From Herbidospora sakaeratensis (GTDB lineage Bacteria > Actinomycetota > Actinomycetes > Streptosporangiales > Streptosporangiaceae): a stretch of 64,000 nucleotides of DNA. Location of the stretch: assembly GCF_001570525.1 (NCBI RefSeq), contig NZ_BBXC01000015.1:62001-126000 (forward strand), given 5' to 3'. How positions within the stretch are numbered: position 1 is the stretch's first letter; each line of letters starts with the position of its first letter. Below, in pieces: positions 17,241 to 24,412 of this stretch. The translations under genes were made by a program, and so were the position numbers. The notes beneath the pieces were generated by a model, which did not search any database, was not told the origin of the DNA, and saw only the letters and a list, made by a program, of their open reading frames with translations.

Positions 17241-17498
17241 ATGTCAACGTTCATCACCGCGATCGGCACACTCGGCGCGATCGCCCTCCTCATCGCCTAC
17301 GGCCTCGTCTCCACGTCCAGGATGACCGGAGACAGTCTGGCCTACCAGGCCGTCAACCTCGGCGGCGCGGCCGCCCTGGCCATCAACAGCGGATATCACG
17401 GCGCCTGGCCGTCGGCGATCCTCAACATCGTGTGGAGCGCCATCGGCGTCCTCACCCTCAGCCGGTTCATCGCACGAAGGGCGGCACGGAAGACATGA
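17241..17498 (+). CDS. CBU_0592-like small membrane protein
   Basis: This 85-residue protein has three hydrophobic stretches: FITAIGTLGAIALLIAYGLVS, LAYQAVNLGGAAALAINSGY and AWPSAILNIVWSAIGVLTL. The motif GDSLAYQAVNLGGAAALAINSGYHGAWPSAILNIVW is characteristic of the CBU_0592-like domain family of unknown function. The ATG at 17241 is supported by GAGGGGC six bases upstream; the longer frame running back to 17055 overlaps the LysR gene and is not credible. It overlaps the next gene by four bases (ATGA), so the two are translationally coupled. Confidence 0.8.
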   Translation: MSTFITAIGTLGAIALLIAYGLVSTSRMTGDSLAYQAVNLGGAAALAINSGYHGAWPSAILNIVWSAIGVLTLSRFIARRAARKT

Positions 17499-18124
17499 GC
17501 CTCATCGAACTGAGCCACCGCATCGTCGAGGGGATGATCACCTACCCGGGCATCCCCGCGCCCGTCCTGGGCGTGCACCTCAGCCGGGAGGCGTCCCGCG
17601 ACCTCTACGCCGAGGGCACCGAGTTCTTCATCGGCACGATCACGATGGCCGCCAACACCGGCACCTACCTCGACAGCCCCAACCACCGCTTCGCCGACGG
17701 CGCCGACCTGTCGGGGCTGCCCTTGGAGAAGCTGGCGAACCTGGAGGGCGTGGTCGTGAAGGGCACCGAGCTCCCGGAGGACCTCGACTTCACCGGCAAG
17801 GCGGTGCTCTTCCACACCGGCTGGGACACCCACTGGGGCACCGACGCCTACTTCTCCGGCCACCCCCACCTCACCGCCGAGACCTCGGCGGCCCTCGTGG
17901 CGGGCGGCGCGACCTTGGTGGGCATCGACTCGTTCAACATCGACGCCACTCCCCCGAAGGGCGAGCGCCCGGCCCACACGACCCTGCTCGCGGCGGGCAT
18001 CCCGATCGTCGAGCACCTCACCAACCTGGGGGCGCTCCCGGCGTCGGGCTTCCGCTTCCACGCGGCCCCGCCCCTGGTCGCGGGGATGGGCACCTTCCCG
18101 GTGCGGGCCTACGCGGTGGTCTGA
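17495..18124 (+). CDS. Cyclase-family (kynurenine formamidase-like) hydrolase with altered metal motif
   Basis: This 209-residue protein belongs to the cyclase/KynB/isatin hydrolase fold: LIELSHRIVEGMITYPGIPAP at the start, FHTGWDTHWGTDAYF in the middle and LVGIDSFNID near the C-terminal active site. The family's metal motif HxGTHxDxPxH reads NTGTYLDSPNH here, so two of the three motif histidines are Asn and Tyr. I believe similar sequences form an actinobacterial subgroup, so this is probably not a lone mutation, but the metal site must differ from kynurenine formamidase. The start is the ATG at 17495, overlapping the preceding gene by four bases. LysR control is likely. The reaction is unknown. 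Confidence 0.85.
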   Translation: MSLIELSHRIVEGMITYPGIPAPVLGVHLSREASRDLYAEGTEFFIGTITMAANTGTYLDSPNHRFADGADLSGLPLEKLANLEGVVVKGTELPEDLDFTGKAVLFHTGWDTHWGTDAYFSGHPHLTAETSAALVAGGATLVGIDSFNIDATPPKGERPAHTTLLAAGIPIVEHLTNLGALPASGFRFHAAPPLVAGMGTFPVRAYAVV

Positions 18125-18167
18125 CTTCCCGTTCTTGTACGCCCTCAAGAGCGCCCCAGCCGAGGGT

Positions 18168-18200
18168 GATATGCCGAAATTTCGGGCGCGGAGCGCCCGA
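18168..18200 (-). repeat. Inverted copy of the hairpin-plus-tail repeat
   Basis: GATATGCCGAAATTTCGGG leads into the stem TCGGGCGC-GGA-GCGCCCGA (18182-18200), the reverse orientation of the 9004-9040 unit. It lies 43 bases after the cyclase stop, in the 442-base convergent gap 18125-18566. Besides this copy and the minisatellite I see nothing else in that gap. Confidence 0.75.
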
Positions 18201-18256
18201 CCTCCGGCTCCAGCCTTCCCGACACCAGGATTTCCGACTCCCGGGTTCCCGACTCC

Positions 18257-18411
18257 CGGAGTCACGGCTCTCGGAGTCACGGCTCTCGGAGTCACGGCTC
18301 TCGGAGTCACGGCTCTCGGAGTCACGGCTCGTGGTCCCCGGCTCGTGGTCCCCGGCTCGTGGTCCCCGGCTCGTGGTCACGGCTCGTGGTCACGGCTCGC
18401 TTTCACGGCTC
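18257..18411. repeat. Compound minisatellite
   Basis: Five units of the 15-mer CGGAGTCACGGCTCT (18257-18330) run into three 14-mers GTGGTCCCCGGCTC (18331-18372), then 13-mers GTGGTCACGGCTC (18373-18398) and a variant (18399-18411). All share a terminal CGGCTC. The changing unit length breaks any reading frame, so it is not a coding repeat. No hairpin spacing or spacer diversity suggests CRISPR. Confidence 0.85.
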
Positions 18412-18566
18412 GTGTTCACTGGCGGGATCAGCCGTGGCGGCGGTGGCGCGGCGGGGCCGGGGAGCGCCGGGTGCGGTGGCGCGGCCGGACGGCGGTCGGG
18501 GCCGGGGTAGGCGGAGCCGTAACGGAGAATCGGCTTTGAGAACGACCCCGGCCACGTGCGCCGGAT

Positions 18567-18764
18567 CTAGTCGTCGTCCCACTCCTTGTCCTGTTCCTTC
18601 CAGGCCTTGTTGCGGGCGGAGGCCGTCGTGAGGGCGTTGGCCGCCTCGGCCTCGGTGTCGTAGGGCCCCATGCGGTCTTTGTTGGGGCAGCCCTGGTCGC
18701 CCTCGACGCGCATGTGCTTGAGACAGAACCACCAGTGTCCATTTTGCTCGCTCACAACGGCCAT
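18567..18764 (-). CDS. Small SPOR-like conserved protein beside map
   Basis: This 65-residue acidic protein contains [18 protein letters not shown] followed by [29 protein letters not shown]. It has two cysteines and an aromatic-rich beta segment followed by a helix, resembling the short SPOR-like proteins that accompany methionine aminopeptidase in many actinobacteria. I recall that association, but the role is unknown. The ATG at 18764 follows AGGGGCAAG; the longer frame beginning at 18986 runs antisense to map and is not credible. It is divergent from map with only 34 bases between starts. Confidence 0.75.
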   Translation of the reverse strand: MAVVSEQNGHWWFCLKHMRVEGDQGCPNKDRMGPYDTEAEAANALTTASARNKAWKEQDKEWDDD

Positions 18765-18765
18765 C

Positions 18766-18791
18766 TTGCCCCTTCCGCGCGCACATAGACT
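18766..18791 (+). promoter_or_regulatory. Promoter of map, probably leaderless
   Basis: A TAGACT -10 hexamer at 18786-18791 ends seven bases before the ATG of map, with TTGCCC at 18766-18771 as a weak, closely spaced -35. No Shine-Dalgarno precedes the ATG, so transcription probably starts at or very near the start codon. Confidence 0.5.
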
Positions 18792-18798
18792 TGCGCGC

Positions 18799-19647
18799 AT
18801 GACGACACTGCTCCGGCCCGGGCGGATCTCGCCCACCCGCAAGGTTCCCGCGCACATCGAGCGTCCGGAATACGTGGGGAAGAAGGAGCCGAAACGCGGC
18901 GCGTCAGACGTGCAGACCCCCGAGACGATCGAGAAGATGCGGGTCGCCGGGCGCATCGCCGCCCAGGCGCTGGAAGAGGTCGGCAAGCACGTCGCGCCGG
19001 GTGTGACGACCGACGAGCTCGACCGGATCGGCCACGAGTTCCTGCTCGACCACGACGCCTACCCCTCGACCCTCGGCTACCGCGGCTACCCCAAGTCGCT
19101 CTGCACGTCGATCAACGAGGTCATCTGCCACGGCATCCCCGACGACACGGTCCTGAACGACGGCGACATCGTCAACATCGACATCACCGCCTTCATCGGC
19201 GGGGTCCACGGCGACACCGACGCGACCTTCCTGTGCGGCGACGTCGACGAGGAGTCGCGCCTGCTCGTCGAGCGCACCCGCGAGGCCACCAGCCGGGCGA
19301 TCAAGGCCGTCGCCCCGGGCCGCCAGCTCAACATCGTCGGCCGGGTCATCGAGGCCTACGCGAAGCGGTTCGGCTACGGCGTGGTGCGTGACTTCACCGG
19401 CCACGGCATCGCCCACTCGTTCCACAGCGGCCTGATCGTCCCCCACTACGACGACCCGTCGCTCGCGGTGACGCTGGTGCCGGGCATGACGTTCACGATC
19501 GAGCCGATGCTGACGCTCGGCACGATCGACTACGAGATCTGGTCTGACGGCTGGACCGCCGTCACCAAAGACCGCAAGCGCACCGCCCAGTTCGAGCACA
19601 CGGTGCTGGTCACCGACTCGGGCGTGGAGATCCTCACGCTCCCCTGA
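18799..19647 (+). CDS. map: Type I methionine aminopeptidase
   Basis: This 282-residue cytoplasmic enzyme removes the initiator Met from nascent proteins. The five metal ligands are visible: Asp in [11 protein letters not shown] and in HGDTDATF, His in [10 protein letters not shown], Glu in FTIEPML, and Glu in [20 protein letters not shown] is the substrate-pocket signature. A 40-residue N-terminal extension with [18 protein letters not shown] is the linker type found in actinobacterial MapA enzymes, thought to contact the ribosome. The ATG at 18799 is chosen because the promoter sits directly upstream; the longer frame to 18670 overlaps the divergent small gene. Its 3' end overlaps the next, convergent, gene by 14 bases. 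Confidence 0.95.
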   Translation: MTTLLRPGRISPTRKVPAHIERPEYVGKKEPKRGASDVQTPETIEKMRVAGRIAAQALEEVGKHVAPGVTTDELDRIGHEFLLDHDAYPSTLGYRGYPKSLCTSINEVICHGIPDDTVLNDGDIVNIDITAFIGGVHGDTDATFLCGDVDEESRLLVERTREATSRAIKAVAPGRQLNIVGRVIEAYAKRFGYGVVRDFTGHGIAHSFHSGLIVPHYDDPSLAVTLVPGMTFTIEPMLTLGTIDYEIWSDGWTAVTKDRKRTAQFEHTVLVTDSGVEILTLP

Positions 19648-20053
19648 GCGCCCGCTTCGGCACGACGCCGCTCAGCGTCGTGCCGGAGCCCAGCACGCTG
19701 TTGATCGACAACGTGCCGCCGATCTCGACGAAGTTGGCCCTCATGGCGGCCAGCCCCCGGCCGGTGGTGCCCTCGGAGAAGCCGACGCCCTCGTCGCTGA
19801 CGGTCATGCGCAGGCCCGAGTCGCCGACCGTGATGGCGACGGCGACGTGGCGGGCGCCGCTGTGGCGCTCGACGTTGGCGAGGGCCTCGGTCACCACGGC
19901 GTAGACCCCCCGCACGACGGCCGACGGCAGCGGCGCGTCGGGCAGCGCCCAGGTCTCGACCGCGATGCCGGTTCTGACCGACCAGTCGCCCAGGTATTCC
20001 TCGAGGGCGGGCTTGAGCCCGGTGCCCTCACGCAGCCGCAGTTCCTCGGACAA
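19634..20053 (-). CDS. Stand-alone GHKL (HATPase_c) domain protein
   Basis: This 139-residue protein is essentially the ATPase half of a NarL/DesK-type histidine kinase. The N box is [18 protein letters not shown], the G1 box [10 protein letters not shown] and the G2 box [18 protein letters not shown], ending in [12 protein letters not shown]. There is no DHp helix with the phospho-accepting histidine and no membrane segment. It might bind and regulate another kinase, act as a serine kinase/anti-sigma-like ATPase, or be a remnant of a longer kinase. The start is a TTG at 20053 with GGAG five bases upstream. It is encoded downstream of the CtaG fusion gene, 103 bases away. Confidence 0.7.
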   Translation of the reverse strand: MSEELRLREGTGLKPALEEYLGDWSVRTGIAVETWALPDAPLPSAVVRGVYAVVTEALANVERHSGARHVAVAITVGDSGLRMTVSDEGVGFSEGTTGRGLAAMRANFVEIGGTLSINSVLGSGTTLSGVVPKRALRGA

Positions 20054-20156
20054 AGCTCTCCAACTCCCCTGATCTTCACCGGCGACGCTAACGGGTGAGA
20101 CTCAAGGAACGGTTGCCGTTTGCTTAGGGTTTGCCGAACCCAGATGATGATGCCCG

Positions 20157-22184
20157 TTACCGCTTTTGGTCACGCTTGTTGAGCTTTGCCAGATAGTCGT
20201 TGTAGGCGTCGAGTTCGGTGTCACCGGTCCCGCCCGTGCGCGCCGCGACCAGGTCGGCCTTGCGGTCGAGCCGCCGGGCGACCCGCTCGTCGGCCCGCCA
20301 CCACTGGACGGCCAGCGCGATGAGCACGATCAGCGTGGGAATCTCGCCGAAGCCCCAGGCGATGGCCCCGCCGGTGTTCTGGTCGGCCAATGACGACGCG
20401 CCCCAGGTTCGGCCGAGCTGTTCGTACCAGTCGACGGCCAGGACACCGCCCATGCTCATGATCGCCATCGCGAAGAACGCGTGGAAGGGCATCGTGACGA
20501 ACAGCAGCAGCATGCGGCCCACATAGGGCAGCTTCGTTGGCGCCGGGTCGACCCCGACGATCACCCAGAAGAACAGGGTGCCGGTCAGCAGGAAGTGCAG
20601 CGACATGGCGATGTGCCCGAGGTGCTCCTCCATGGCCGACTCGAACAGCGGCGTGAAGTAGAGCGCGTACGTCGACACGACGAACAGGGCGGTCGCGATG
20701 GCCGGGTGGGCGACGAACTTGGCGACCCGGCTGTGCAGGATCACGGTGATCCACTCGCGCGGCCCCCGGTCGCCCCGGCGCGCGGCCGGCTTCAGCGCCC
20801 GCAGCGCCAGCGTGACCGGCGCGCCGAGCACCAGGAAGATCGGCACCAGCATCGAGAGGATCATGTGCTCGGTCATGTGCACGCTGAACAGCACCGGCGC
20901 GTAGCGGGCCACGCCGCTCTGGGTGGTCAGCACGAGGATCACGATGGCCAGGCCCCACGCGATCGACCGCCCGAGGGGCCACTTGTCGCCGCGCCTGACG
21001 AGCCGGACGACCCCGGCGGCGTACAGGCCCCCGAGGACCGCGGCGATCACGGCGAAGAAGAGATCGAACCACCAGAGCGTGAGCAGGTTCGTGACGGAGA
21101 TCGGCGGCGGCATGACGTAGCCGAGCAGGTCGAACGCCCGGTCGGTGGGCAGCGTCTCGACGGGCGGCGGCGCGGTCTGCGCGAGCGCCACGGCGATGCC
21201 GACGGTGCCGGCCATCAGCATGATCTCGCCCAGCACCAGCTTGACGAACGCCATCGGCCGCCCGGCGGCCAGATCGGGCAGGGTGCGCTTGCGGTGCCAC
21301 CAGCCGACGGCGCCCAGCGCGGCATATGCGACGATCTTGACGAGCAGGATCACCCCGTACGCCGAGGTGAACAGCGCCGACACCGACGCGATGCGGGCCG
21401 CGACCGACGCCAGCCCCGACAGGCCGACCCCGACGAAACACCAGAACGCCATGCGGGAGAACCGATCGGCGGCCAGCGGCAGCCGGTCGTGACCACGCAG
21501 GGCGTGGTAGCAGAGCAGCCCGAGCCCGCCCACCCAGAGCGCCAGGAACAGCAGGTGGAAGGCGACCGACGTGGTCGCCAGCCCGTGGTTGGGAGCGCTG
21601 GAGGAGTGCCCGGTCAGCGCCGGCGGCAGCAGCGTGGCCAGCGAGAACACCAGCAGCCCGCCGGCCGCGCCGACGGTGATGGCCCCCCGCGCGAACAGCG
21701 CGATCGAGACCGAGAACAGCACGACGAGCGTGAGCGCGATGCCCTGCGGGGTCTGCCCGGCGTAGCTGGTCAGCTGATTGCCGTCGAGCACGACGCCGAC
21801 CGGCTGGCCGAGCGACTGCGACAAGCCGAAGACGAGGTTGAGCGCCGCCGCCCCGCCCCACACCAGGGCCGCCCAGCTGGCCGCCTTGACGTAGCCGAGG
21901 GCGGTCTTCCCGAGCAGCCCCTTGTCGGAGGGCAGCAGCGCGGCGGCCATGAGCAGCAGCCCGACGGTGACCAGCCCCGCGACGTCCATGCCGAGCTTGG
22001 AGACCGGCACCATCCACCGGGTGAGCGTGCCCTCGTCGGGCAACCCCGGGATGACCCGCGGCGTGGCCGCGCCCCCCGCCACCATGCCGACGACCAGCGC
22101 CCCGGCGGCGGCGCACCCACCCGCGATCGCGAGCCGGACGGTACGGTTCATCCGGGCGGCCTTCCCATCGGACATTCCGGCCAT
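20157..22184 (-). CDS. CopD-CtaG fusion membrane protein (copper import / oxidase assembly)
   Basis: This 675-residue membrane protein has about fifteen hydrophobic helices in two blocks. Residues 1-320 are CopD-like, with GHSSAPNHGLATTSVAFHLLFLALWVGGL carrying the conserved His and WVGG. Residues 350-660 are CtaG/caa3 assembly-like (MTEHMILSMLVPIFLVLGAPVTLALRAL, EHLGHIAMSLHFLLTGTLFFW). The fusion probably moves copper across the membrane and delivers it for cytochrome oxidase assembly. The start ATG shares one base with the TAA stop of the CopC gene (TAATG), so the two are coupled. A short GGGTT-TGCCG-AACCC hairpin lies at 20127-20141 just after its stop. Confidence 0.9.
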   Translation of the reverse strand: MAGMSDGKAARMNRTVRLAIAGGCAAAGALVVGMVAGGAATPRVIPGLPDEGTLTRWMVPVSKLGMDVAGLVTVGLLLMAAALLPSDKGLLGKTALGYVKAASWAALVWGGAAALNLVFGLSQSLGQPVGVVLDGNQLTSYAGQTPQGIALTLVVLFSVSIALFARGAITVGAAGGLLVFSLATLLPPALTGHSSSAPNHGLATTSVAFHLLFLALWVGGLGLLCYHALRGHDRLPLAADRFSRMAFWCFVGVGLSGLASVAARIASVSALFTSAYGVILLVKIVAYAALGAVGWWHRKRTLPDLAAGRPMAFVKLVLGEIMLMAGTVGIAVALAQTAPPPVETLPTDRAFDLLGYVMPPPISVTNLLTLWWFDLFFAVIAAVLGGLYAAGVVRLVRRGDKWPLGRSIAWGLAIVILVLTTQSGVARYAPVLFSVHMTEHMILSMLVPIFLVLGAPVTLALRALKPAARRGDRGPREWITVILHSRVAKFVAHPAIATALFVVSTYALYFTPLFESAMEEHLGHIAMSLHFLLTGTLFFWVIVGVDPAPTKLPYVGRMLLLFVTMPFHAFFAMAIMSMGGVLAVDWYEQLGRTWGASSLADQNTGGAIAWGFGEIPTLIVLIALAVQWWRADERVARRLDRKADLVAARTGGTGDTELDAYNDYLAKLNKRDQKR

Positions 22185-22744
22185 TATGGCTTCTTGCGCA
22201 TGCTGAAGGCCATGCCGATCCCGATGCCGGCGATCCCGAAGACCACGATCCACACCCAGGCGGGAATCTGCCTGTTCTCCTCGGGCGCGGCGGGGTTCGC
22301 GGGGGCGCTCGGCGTGGGCGCCGCGACGGCGGCGGCCTGGACCGGCTGCGGAGTGGCCGGCGCGGCCCCCCGCCCGGCGGACACCGGCGCGTAGGTGAAC
22401 GGGATCTCCCCCTCGACGGGGTGCCCGTCACGGGAGACGACGCGGTAGGCGATCGTGTAGGCCCCGGAGGGCAGCGCCGAGGCGGGCCCGACGTCCTGGA
22501 CGACCTTGCGCCCGTCGACCCGGGGCTTCCCGTTCTCGTAGCGCTGGCCGTCGGGCCCGGTCAGCACGACGGCGGGGAACCGCACCGACTCGCTGAACTC
22601 GAGCGTCATCCTGGGCAACGCGGTGACCCGCGTGTTCTCGGCGGGATCACTGCTGCGCAGAGAGGTGTGCGCGGCGGCCGGCGCGGAGGGCAGCAGAAGG
22701 GCCGCGACGACGGCCAGAACGGCGACGATCGGTGAACTCTTCAT
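22184..22744 (-). CDS. CopC-domain copper-binding exported protein
   Basis: This 186-residue protein has a Sec signal peptide (MKSSPIVAVLAVVAALLLPSAPAAA) whose cleavage leaves His as the first mature residue (AHTSLRSS), the arrangement that forms the Cu(II) histidine brace in CopC. The fold motifs SDPAENTRVTALPRMTLEFSE and VSRDGHPVEGEIPFTY follow, with a second metal His in RDGHPVEG. A Pro/Ala-rich linker leads to a C-terminal membrane anchor (IPAWVWIVVFGIAGIGIGMAF) and a basic tail. It is the first gene of a two-gene operon and presents copper to the CopD-CtaG fusion protein. Confidence 0.92.
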   Translation of the reverse strand: MKSSPIVAVLAVVAALLLPSAPAAAHTSLRSSDPAENTRVTALPRMTLEFSESVRFPAVVLTGPDGQRYENGKPRVDGRKVVQDVGPASALPSGAYTIAYRVVSRDGHPVEGEIPFTYAPVSAGRGAAPATPQPVQAAAVAAPTPSAPANPAAPEENRQIPAWVWIVVFGIAGIGIGMAFSMRKKP

Positions 22745-22827
22745 GGCGCCCTAAGGCTACCGACGCATGCCGGTGGTCTCACCGCGAGCCCGTTCCCGGA
22801 CCGCGGGGACCACCGGCCGCGCCACGG

Positions 22828-24117
22828 TCACAGGCCGACGCAGGCCAGCGCCTTCTGGGCGGCGATGATGCTCTGGTCGTGGTCGTGGAGGCGGTCGTAC
22901 GCCTCGGCCACGGTCAGCCAGCTCTGGGCCCAGCGCCGCATCGGGGCCGGGTCGAAGGCCTCGGTCGCGTGGTTGAGGGCGACGGCCGCCTCTTCGTCCT
23001 CGTGGAGGATCAGGAGGGCCTGGCCCTGGACCAGGTTGGCGTCGGCCCAGTGCTCGCCACGGGAGTCGCGGAGCATCTCGTCGGCCACGCGGGTGTTCTC
23101 GACCGCCTGGCGCGGGTTGCCGAGCGCCAGTTCCGTGCGGCCCAGTTCGATCTGGCAGCGGGCCTTGTCGAGGACCGAGGCCGAGGACTCGCTCATCTCG
23201 CGCTGCGCGCGGAGCAGCAGGTCGCGGGCGGCCTCGACGTCGTTGGCACGGGTGCGGACGATCATCGTCGCGTAGGCCACCCGGAGGCGGGCCAGGTTGC
23301 GGTGGTCGCCGTTCTCGGAGTGGATGGCCATCGCCCGCTCGAGCAGGCTCATGCCCTCCTCGCCGCGACCGGTCTCCTGGGCGACGAAGGCCGCGTTCCA
23401 CGAGGCGGCCACGATGGCGCGGGGGGTGCCGAGGAGCTCGGCGGCCGAGAGCAGCTCGGAGGCGAAGTGGCGGGCCCGCAGCAGGTCGCCGCGGGTGCGG
23501 TAGACCGACAGCAGCGTCGAGCCGAGCTCGATCAGGGCGTCGGTCCAGGCCGGGCGGGTGGTGCCGCCGAGCAGCGCCTCGCCGACGCGGACCGCCTCGC
23601 CGAGCTCGCCCTCGTCGCGGTAGCAACGGCAGAGCGCCACCGCGACCGCCACCTGCCACTCGACCGACATCGGGCGCTCGGTGTCGGCGCGCAGGCCCTT
23701 CAGCAGGCGGATCGCCTCACGCCGGTCGCCGCACGCCTCGGTCGCCAGGGCGCAGCCGTATTCGGCCTCCTGGCGGAGCTGGGCCAGACCGGTGAGGCTG
23801 GTGTCGGTGAGGAGCTCGGCGTAACGGCGGCGGGCTTCCTGGGCTTCGCCGTTCTCCAGCGCCAGCCGTGCGAATCGCAGGCCGACCTCGATCTCTTCCA
23901 TCTGTTCGGCGGTGACGCCATTGACAAGATAAGTGAGAGAGCAGTCGAGTTTTTGAGCCAGGAGCTCCAGAACTGCCGGAGTAGGGGTACGCTTACCGCT
24001 CTCAATTAGGGAAACATAGCTGTCGGACAGCTCAGGATGTGCGAGTTGCGCTTGAGAGAGCCCCCGCTGTCGGCGGATGGTCTTGATGCGCTGACCCACT
24101 AGATCTTGACCGGTCAC
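22828..24117 (-). CDS. XRE-TPR transcriptional regulator, RRNPP-like architecture
   Basis: This 429-residue protein has an N-terminal XRE helix-turn-helix (residues 5-65: VGQRIKTIRRQRGLSQAQLAHPELSDSYVSLIESGKRTPTPAVLELLAQKLDCSLTYLVNG) and a C-terminal array of about eight TPR-like helix pairs (for example AQEARRRYAELLTDTS, GELGEAVRVGEALLGG, GRGEEGMSLLERAMAIHSENGD, LGNPRQAVENTRVADE). This is the layout of RRNPP peptide-pheromone receptors. I chose the GTG at 24117, preceded by CCAGGGGGTG; the longer frame to 24258 would overlap the divergent peptide gene on the other strand. The divergent 42-residue exported peptide 52 bases away is the obvious candidate ligand. Function is inferred from layout. 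Confidence 0.85.
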   Translation of the reverse strand: MTGQDLVGQRIKTIRRQRGLSQAQLAHPELSDSYVSLIESGKRTPTPAVLELLAQKLDCSLTYLVNGVTAEQMEEIEVGLRFARLALENGEAQEARRRYAELLTDTSLTGLAQLRQEAEYGCALATEACGDRREAIRLLKGLRADTERPMSVEWQVAVAVALCRCYRDEGELGEAVRVGEALLGGTTRPAWTDALIELGSTLLSVYRTRGDLLRARHFASELLSAAELLGTPRAIVAASWNAAFVAQETGRGEEGMSLLERAMAIHSENGDHRNLARLRVAYATMIVRTRANDVEAARDLLLRAQREMSESSASVLDKARCQIELGRTELALGNPRQAVENTRVADEMLRDSRGEHWADANLVQGQALLILHEDEEAAVALNHATEAFDPAPMRRWAQSWLTVAEAYDRLHDHDQSIIAAQKALACVGL

Positions 24118-24169
24118 CAGCACCCCCTGGAAAAATGCAAGAACCTCTAGACCCGACGGGAGCCCCACC
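24118..24169. promoter_or_regulatory. 52-bp divergent control region of regulator and peptide
   Basis: The only DNA between the regulator start (24117) and the peptide start (24170). It is locally AT-richer (GGAAAAATGCAAGAACC), holds a TCTAGA palindrome at 24145-24150 and the GGGAG ribosome-binding site of the peptide at 24158-24162. Both genes must be driven from within it or from inside the other gene. Confidence 0.45.
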
Positions 24170-24298
24170 GTGCGACGCCGCCTGATCACGCTTGCTCTTA
24201 CGACCTTGTTTGCGGTTACCACCGCCGCAGGGATCAATGCTACGGCCGCCAGCGCCACTTCGTCCCCGCTGAAGGTTTACAGCATCGAATGCTGCTGA
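24170..24298 (+). CDS. Secreted 42-residue peptide ending in Cys-Cys, candidate signal
   Basis: A short gene with a GTG start and a GGGAG site seven bases upstream. The product begins VRRRLITLALTTLFAVTTAAG, a textbook Sec signal (three Arg, hydrophobic core), reaches an AxA-type site at ATAASA, and leaves about 13 residues, TSSPLKVYSIECC, with two adjacent cysteines at the very C terminus. It lies divergently beside an XRE-TPR regulator, as pheromone precursors do beside RRNPP receptors in Firmicutes. A stem-loop begins at its stop codon and a strong terminator lies 115 bases on. I do not know a described family for it. Coding status is inferred from signal-peptide quality, start context and position. 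Confidence 0.6.
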   Translation: MRRRLITLALTTLFAVTTAAGINATAASATSSPLKVYSIECC

Positions 24299-24315
24299 CT
24301 CGTTACGTGAGTCAG
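24295..24315 (+). terminator. Stem-loop overlapping the peptide stop codon
   Basis: CTGACTC (24295-24301) and GAGTCAG (24309-24315) are perfect arms with loop GTTACGT. The TGA stop of the peptide is inside the left arm. It could be a weak terminator or an mRNA-stabilising structure; it has no T-run. Confidence 0.5.
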
Positions 24316-24412
24316 GAAAGTCAAGAGAAGTTTCCTAGCGTGAACCCCATGTGAGCCTCCCCCACCGACTCCCAGGCACCGGGACGGATCCCCTGGCCAC
24401 AGCATGAACTCG

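Noticed and set aside
18018-18380. A minus-strand frame with DSESR repeats, and plus-strand VTALG repeats
   Set aside because: The repeats simply translate the 15-bp minisatellite; the array changes to 14- and 13-bp units, which breaks every frame.
18257-18411. CRISPR array
   Set aside because: Units are 13-15 bp, directly abutting, with no spacers and no cas genes.
20481-22394. A 637-codon plus-strand open frame opposite CopC/CopD-CtaG
   Set aside because: Shadow of high-GC wobble positions; the minus-strand product has clear CopD, CtaG and CopC motifs.
24135-24185. A 16-codon frame upstream of the secreted peptide
   Set aside because: No ribosome-binding site, overlaps the peptide start in another frame, and its product has no features.
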